A DNA stretch of 36,152 bases from a virus. Made by a program: the position numbers and the translations under genes. Location of the stretch: positions 1 to 36,152 of the IMG/VR virus record IMGVR_UViG_3300035034_001991; one strand, given 5' to 3'. The stretch's first letter is position 1, and each line of letters starts with the position of its first letter. Below the pieces are notes generated by a model. That model was not told where the DNA came from. It made no database searches and saw nothing but the letters and a program-made list of their open reading frames with translations. This document shows, piece after piece, positions 32,176 to 36,152 of this stretch.

Positions 32176-33186
32176 GTGTGTTTAATTACTTATTCATTTA
32201 AAGATAAGCATAAAGTTGCAACTAAAAAAATAGATAATTTTAGCAACAATCCAACGTGGGCTAATTTAGAAATAACTGCTAAGTGTAATGCTCATTGTGA
32301 ATGGTGTTATCTTGGTGAGGATATAAAAAATAAAACTATGAGCTTTTCACAAGCGAAAAATGTAGTTGATATTTTATACAATTCAGATATTAAGCAGATA
32401 ACAATAAGTGGGGGTGAGCCTACACTAATAGGATATTTACCCTTACTTGTTGATTATATAGTTAATAAAGGTATTGTTGCTAACCTTAATACAAATGGGT
32501 ATTTATTAGATGATAAATTGATTGATAAATTAAACAGAGCAGGTTTAAATCAAATACAAACCAACATAGAGTCTATTAACTCTGACATACATGACGAGAT
32601 AAGAAAACTAGAAGGCTCTCATAAAAATGCAATCAAAGCTATAAAAAAAATAAAGAACACTAATATAAAAGTAACATCACAAATTGTTGTAACAAAAGAT
32701 AATGAAAGTAATATAAATGATATATTAAAATACTCTTTTGAATTAGGGGTAGACAGATGTAGGATTTGGGACAGTACAGGATATAAGGAATTAGCTCCTT
32801 CAAGTTATAAAAATGTAGTAGACAAAGCAAATGAAATGATGGTAGACTTAGGAGCAACACATGTTCAATCGTACGAACCATTACCAAACATTAATTTCCC
32901 TGATAAACTAAGAAAGACTATAATGTCTTGTCCTGCTTTATCAGGCATGTTAGTCTTTGTTGATGTAGAAGGAAACGTATTTCCTTGTTCAGCAGGGGAT
33001 AGAGATAGTATACTTTATAATATTTTTGATTATAAAAACATAAATGAAGTTCATCATAAAAAGGTAAAAGGTATAATTAATTTAAGTAAAAAATGCGAAG
33101 TATGCAAGTATGTTAAGAGCTGTAAGGGTGGATGTCTAGGAAGAAGATACAATGGTAAGGATTGGTATTGTCAGGAAGGGGAATAA
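32176..33186 (+). CDS. Radical SAM protein with SPASM domain
   Basis: A 336-aa protein with a GTG start after AAGGAAGAAGGG. The radical SAM cluster motif is CNAHCEWC (C37, C41, C44), followed by GGEPT (79-83) for SAM binding. The C-terminus holds a complete SPASM pattern: C252, then G266-x4-C271, CEVC (C307, C310), x5-C316, x3-C320, and C332, matching the family consensus of seven cysteines for two auxiliary [4Fe-4S] clusters. SPASM enzymes modify peptides or proteins (sactipeptide thioethers, PqqE, sulfatase maturation). Finding one in the tail module of a phage is unusual. It starts 23 bases after the hub stop. The substrate is unknown. Confidence 0.93.
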   Translation: MCLITYSFKDKHKVATKKIDNFSNNPTWANLEITAKCNAHCEWCYLGEDIKNKTMSFSQAKNVVDILYNSDIKQITISGGEPTLIGYLPLLVDYIVNKGIVANLNTNGYLLDDKLIDKLNRAGLNQIQTNIESINSDIHDEIRKLEGSHKNAIKAIKKIKNTNIKVTSQIVVTKDNESNINDILKYSFELGVDRCRIWDSTGYKELAPSSYKNVVDKANEMMVDLGATHVQSYEPLPNINFPDKLRKTIMSCPALSGMLVFVDVEGNVFPCSAGDRDSILYNIFDYKNINEVHHKKVKGIINLSKKCEVCKYVKSCKGGCLGRRYNGKDWYCQEGE

Positions 33187-33190
33187 AAAA

Positions 33191-34135
33191 ATGAATATAA
33201 TATTAAATAATTATTGTAATTTAAACTGTAAATATTGTTTTGCTAAAGGAGTAATGTCTAAAAATAAAAGGCATATGACAATGGAGGATTTTAACTATTC
33301 TTTAGATTTTTTAAAACAATCAAGTGAAAGAGTAGTTAAGTTATTAGGTGGCGAGCCTACACTACACCCAAATTTTAATGGAATTATATATAGCATAAAG
33401 TCTGATAGTTATTTTGAAGGCATGTTGCTGTTTACAAATGGTTATTTTGATAAAGAAACTTTAAGGTCTTTAAAATATTTTAGTAAATATAAAGAGTTGT
33501 ATTTATTAATAAATTTAAACCACCCTGATGATATAGGGAAAGAAGCTTATAATAATATATTAGATAATATAAAAGCACTAAATAAAATACAATCTATTCA
33601 AATTACTTTAAGTTTAAACATATATAAAAAAGAACAAGACTTTAAATATTTTATAGATGTGTATGAAGATGTTGATTTAAATTTTGTTAGGTGGTCTTTG
33701 TCTGTTCCAACAGAGGAAAAAGATAAATCAAATCCTACTAAATATATTAAAAAACTTATTCCAACAGCAATAAGGTTTATAAAAGAGACAAGCAATCTAG
33801 GGCTAAGTGTAACTACAGACTGTTTCCAAATTCCTATATGCTTATTGAACAATAAAGATTTAAGGTTGTTAGCACTAAGTGGTAAGGATAATATAGGCAA
33901 ACCATGTAGCCCTATAATAGATGTAAAGCCTAATTTAAAAATTATTAGATGTTTTGCATTAGATAGCCATGAAGTAGACTTAAAAGATTTTAGTAATATA
34001 GAGGAACTGAGATATTATTTCTCAAATGAAATTGACAAAAAGCAAGAGCCTTCTTTTGACAAATGTAAAAGTTGTGCTTCTTACAAAAAGCATGAAAAAT
34101 CTTGTGTATGTTTAGCTTTTGGGGGGGATAAATAA
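33191..34135 (+). CDS. Second radical SAM protein, degenerate SPASM
   Basis: A 314-aa protein (start 33191, GGAAGGGG eight bases upstream; an upstream in-frame start at 33152 overlaps the previous gene and lacks this site). CNLNCKYC (C9, C13, C16) binds the radical cluster, placed only eight residues from the N-terminus. GGEPTLHP is at 53-60. The C-terminal cysteines C239, C254, CKSC (C292, C295), C305 and C307 resemble a shortened SPASM or twitch domain for at least one auxiliary cluster. It is four bases after the first radical SAM gene, so the two probably act together on one target. It is AT-richer by eye than the structural genes. Confidence 0.9.
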   Translation: MNIILNNYCNLNCKYCFAKGVMSKNKRHMTMEDFNYSLDFLKQSSERVVKLLGGEPTLHPNFNGIIYSIKSDSYFEGMLLFTNGYFDKETLRSLKYFSKYKELYLLINLNHPDDIGKEAYNNILDNIKALNKIQSIQITLSLNIYKKEQDFKYFIDVYEDVDLNFVRWSLSVPTEEKDKSNPTKYIKKLIPTAIRFIKETSNLGLSVTTDCFQIPICLLNNKDLRLLALSGKDNIGKPCSPIIDVKPNLKIIRCFALDSHEVDLKDFSNIEELRYYFSNEIDKKQEPSFDKCKSCASYKKHEKSCVCLAFGGDK

Positions 34136-34947
34136 TGTATGATTACCATATATTTGAAGAAACTGTAAAGAAGAACGAAAAGTCAGTCATTCAAATGTCA
34201 GAAAAAAAGTTAATAGAAAAGACTATGTTTGAAGATAAACCTTTTGTTGATGTTAGAGATAATATTTACAATGATATTTACGAATTGTTTTGTGATAATG
34301 GATTTAGTTTAGATAAAGGAAGTATTTTAACTACACAAGATACTATACCTACACATTTTGACAAAAAGACTTTTGATTTTTATTATTATATGAACATTGG
34401 GAATCATTTTATGAAGCCTTTAGATAAGTTTCATAATATAATCAACTCTTTGGGTTATACTGAAAGTTATATAACTGATAATATATTTTATCCAATTACA
34501 AATAGTAAAATGTTATCTTTAAATTTACCTAAGTTTAGAACAATATCTATAAATCCACTAATAGAAGGATTATCTCTTTACTTAGAAACAACCCCTGAAG
34601 TTAGAGAGTACGAATGTAAAAATCTTGTTGAATTAACTAACAATGACTATGATTATCATAATGGTTTATTAAATTCCATCTTTGGTGATGAAGATAAAGG
34701 GTATATATTAAAAAACAAAATGTTGGGGATTGGTTTTGGATTTAATGGAACGAGTATAATGAATGAGTTAAAATACTTCTTTATTTATAATAATCTTAAT
34801 GAAGATGAAAAGAACAACTTAAATAGTATAATAAGCAATAGTCCTGATGTGATTAAAAATGAACACAGCATAATAGGTGATATTTATATAGTAGGATTGA
34901 CAATAAGTAATAATAGTGTTGATTACTACAAGTATTATTATAGGTAG
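34135..34947 (+). CDS. Unrecognised 270-aa protein of radical-SAM cassette
   Basis: A 270-aa soluble protein whose start overlaps the stop of the second radical SAM gene (TAATG), so translation is coupled. It is rich in Tyr, Asn, Asp and Phe. Predicted features include an alpha/beta body (FDFYYYMNIGNHFM, ISINPLIEGLSLYLETTPEV, MLGIGFGFNGTSIMNELKYF) and a C-terminal strand GLTISNNSVDYYKYYYR. The protein has few cysteines (about two) and no signal peptide or membrane helix. I do not recognise a family. It could be the modified substrate, a recognition partner or a third tailoring enzyme. Confidence 0.75.
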   Translation: MYDYHIFEETVKKNEKSVIQMSEKKLIEKTMFEDKPFVDVRDNIYNDIYELFCDNGFSLDKGSILTTQDTIPTHFDKKTFDFYYYMNIGNHFMKPLDKFHNIINSLGYTESYITDNIFYPITNSKMLSLNLPKFRTISINPLIEGLSLYLETTPEVREYECKNLVELTNNDYDYHNGLLNSIFGDEDKGYILKNKMLGIGFGFNGTSIMNELKYFFIYNNLNEDEKNNLNSIISNSPDVIKNEHSIIGDIYIVGLTISNNSVDYYKYYYR

Positions 34948-34956
34948 GTGTATAGC

Positions 34957-36152
34957 ATGGAGTACGAAATTATTGATAGGTTTACTAGAGAAGTTATACA
35001 AGATGACAACACAAAAAAAATAGAGTTTTTTGATTACCCTATTGGGTATTTAGATAATAATAATGAATGGCAAGAAATAAAGCCTGATTTTATTGATGAT
35101 GGGATAACTTTTACAGATAGCAAGAATGCATTATCAACATCAATAGCTCCTGACCCTACTCAAAAATATAATATTACTTATAAAACTGATTATGGGTTAG
35201 AAGTTAATTTAGATTTAAGAGATATTATTTACACTAATGGCGAAAGTATAGAAACAATAGCTACACCTCAACAAGCTAGTAATTATTTAGTAGAGGACAA
35301 CGAAGGATATTCTAATGTTGTACAATCTCACATATTTCCTGACATTACAGACTCTTTTAGGTCAGAAAATAGTAAAGTTAAGAGAGATATATATATAGAA
35401 AAAAAATTACCTACTCCTACTCTTAGTGGGGAAATAAATTTAGAGATAAGGCATGTGTTTGAAGTAAATAAAGATGTTGATGTTTATACTAAGTCAGGGT
35501 TTAAGCCTGATGTATATACCCCTGAGCCTATAATAATAGAAGATAAAGATAATCATGAAAACATATTCACTTTTGAAGCTCCAACCTTAAACGACAATGA
35601 AGGTAAAAGTTTACCTATTTTGTATAAAATAATTCATATAGAAAATAATAAATATGAATTGTCTTATGTAATTAGACAGCCTGATATTAACAAAGATAAT
35701 ATTCTTTATCCATTAATAATTGACCCCACTACTTCTGTTAGCAATGTAGGAACTGGAGGGACAAAAAATTGGACTTGTGATTATCCACAAACTGTTTCTT
35801 GGAGTTGTAGTATTTATGGACATAGTTCTTCATATTCTAGTGATACAGGATATTTTCACATTTATGATGGCGACAATAGAAGGGTTTTTAAAGAAAAGTA
35901 TAGTTCGGGGGGAAGTAACTATTCAGGCTCATTTGCTATTGGCTCAGGTGATTTAGGGACAGGAGCAATAAGAGTTTGGGGTAGTAACGCATATTCAGGT
36001 GGTAGTGGCTCAGTTACTTATAGTGTTGATAGTACAAGCCCTGATTTTCCTAATGTATCAGTTGTTGGAAAGACTGACACTTCTGTTTCTTTAGATTGGA
36101 CAGTAGGAGATGGGGGAGGGTCAGGTGTTGATTATGTAAGGCTATATTTTCA
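34957..36152 (+). CDS. Large adhesin-like protein, start only
   Basis: At least 398 aa; the frame is open to the window edge. ATG 34957 has GGTAGGTG upstream and lies nine bases after the previous stop. The N-terminal region has the pattern YPIGYLDNNNEWQEI and, at about 260, YPLIIDPTT, which is found in N-terminal domains of large Gram-positive surface proteins of the RHS/WapA kind. A Ser/Gly/Tyr-rich beta domain (about 268-350) is followed by an FN3-like start (SPDFPNVSVVGKTDTSVSLDW). It is probably the receptor-binding or tail-fibre protein, and the nearest candidate substrate for the radical SAM pair. Confidence 0.7.
   Translation, partial: MEYEIIDRFTREVIQDDNTKKIEFFDYPIGYLDNNNEWQEIKPDFIDDGITFTDSKNALSTSIAPDPTQKYNITYKTDYGLEVNLDLRDIIYTNGESIETIATPQQASNYLVEDNEGYSNVVQSHIFPDITDSFRSENSKVKRDIYIEKKLPTPTLSGEINLEIRHVFEVNKDVDVYTKSGFKPDVYTPEPIIIEDKDNHENIFTFEAPTLNDNEGKSLPILYKIIHIENNKYELSYVIRQPDINKDNILYPLIIDPTTSVSNVGTGGTKNWTCDYPQTVSWSCSIYGHSSSYSSDTGYFHIYDGDNRRVFKEKYSSGGSNYSGSFAIGSGDLGTGAIRVWGSNAYSGGSGSVTYSVDSTSPDFPNVSVVGKTDTSVSLDWTVGDGGGSGVDYVRLYF

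Noticed and set aside
33152-33190. Upstream start for the second radical SAM gene
   Set aside because: It overlaps the first radical SAM gene and lacks ribosome-site spacing; ATG 33191 follows GGAAGGGG.
32176-34947. Ordinary RiPP biosynthetic cluster or queuosine-type radical SAM
   Set aside because: No precursor peptide, leader peptidase or transporter is seen; the SPASM domain and neighbours do not fit 7-deazaguanine (QueE) enzymes.
28661-36152. Diversity-generating retroelement at the tail tip
   Set aside because: No reverse transcriptase gene or template/variable repeat pair is visible in the window.

Overview
The window is part of a tailed-phage (siphovirus-like) genome or prophage. 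It is AT-rich, uses strong AGGAGG-type ribosome binding sites and many TTG/GTG starts, so the host is probably a low-GC Gram-positive bacterium (Bacillota, plausibly Clostridia). No integrase, repressor, lysis gene, tRNA or CRISPR array is visible. Every gene reads rightward except one gene fragment at the left edge.

Layout. (1) 1-146: start of a leftward gene. (2) 147-1153: a 1-kb divergent non-coding region with 10-bp-phased A-tracts, palindromes around TGCAAT/ATTGCA, a motif shared in inverted orientation with another intergenic region, and candidate promoters on both strands. It could be a control region or origin. (3) 1154-4124: an early-type run of very small, tightly packed genes: a CYTH triphosphatase-like protein, an HTH protein, a small membrane protein, several Cys-rich or zinc-ribbon microproteins, and one frameshifted gene. 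(4) 4173-8065: nucleotide and replication genes (dNMP kinase and a DnaE-type DNA polymerase III alpha with an apparently intact PHP proofreading site). (5) 8066-8430: a second control region. (6) 8431-11092: ThyX, a PIN-PhoH fusion, a sigma factor, and a short gene split by an A10 run, closed by a terminator. (7) 11192-23441: packaging, head and connector genes, tail tube, and tail assembly chaperones G and GT with a lambda-type GGGAAAG slippery site. (8) 23477-32152: tape measure (1601 aa, predicting a long tail of roughly 240 nm), distal tail protein, and a tail hub with FN3 repeats. (9) 32176-34947: a compact three-gene cassette of two radical SAM proteins (the first with a textbook seven-cysteine SPASM domain) and an unrecognised 270-aa protein. 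(10) 34957-end: a large adhesin-like protein that runs off the window.

The most unusual feature is the radical-SAM cassette inside the tail-tip module. It sits exactly where the upstream hub protein stops a few residues into what looks like a LamG/concanavalin-type domain, and just before a large surface-protein-like gene. SPASM radical SAM enzymes normally modify peptides or proteins, so a phage system that post-translationally modifies its own receptor-binding apparatus, or a peptide from it, is a reasonable hypothesis. The sequence does not prove it. A second striking signal is near-total absence of GATC: I found one site in 36 kb by eye, and Asp codons before a C are written GAC. This points to a host restriction barrier.
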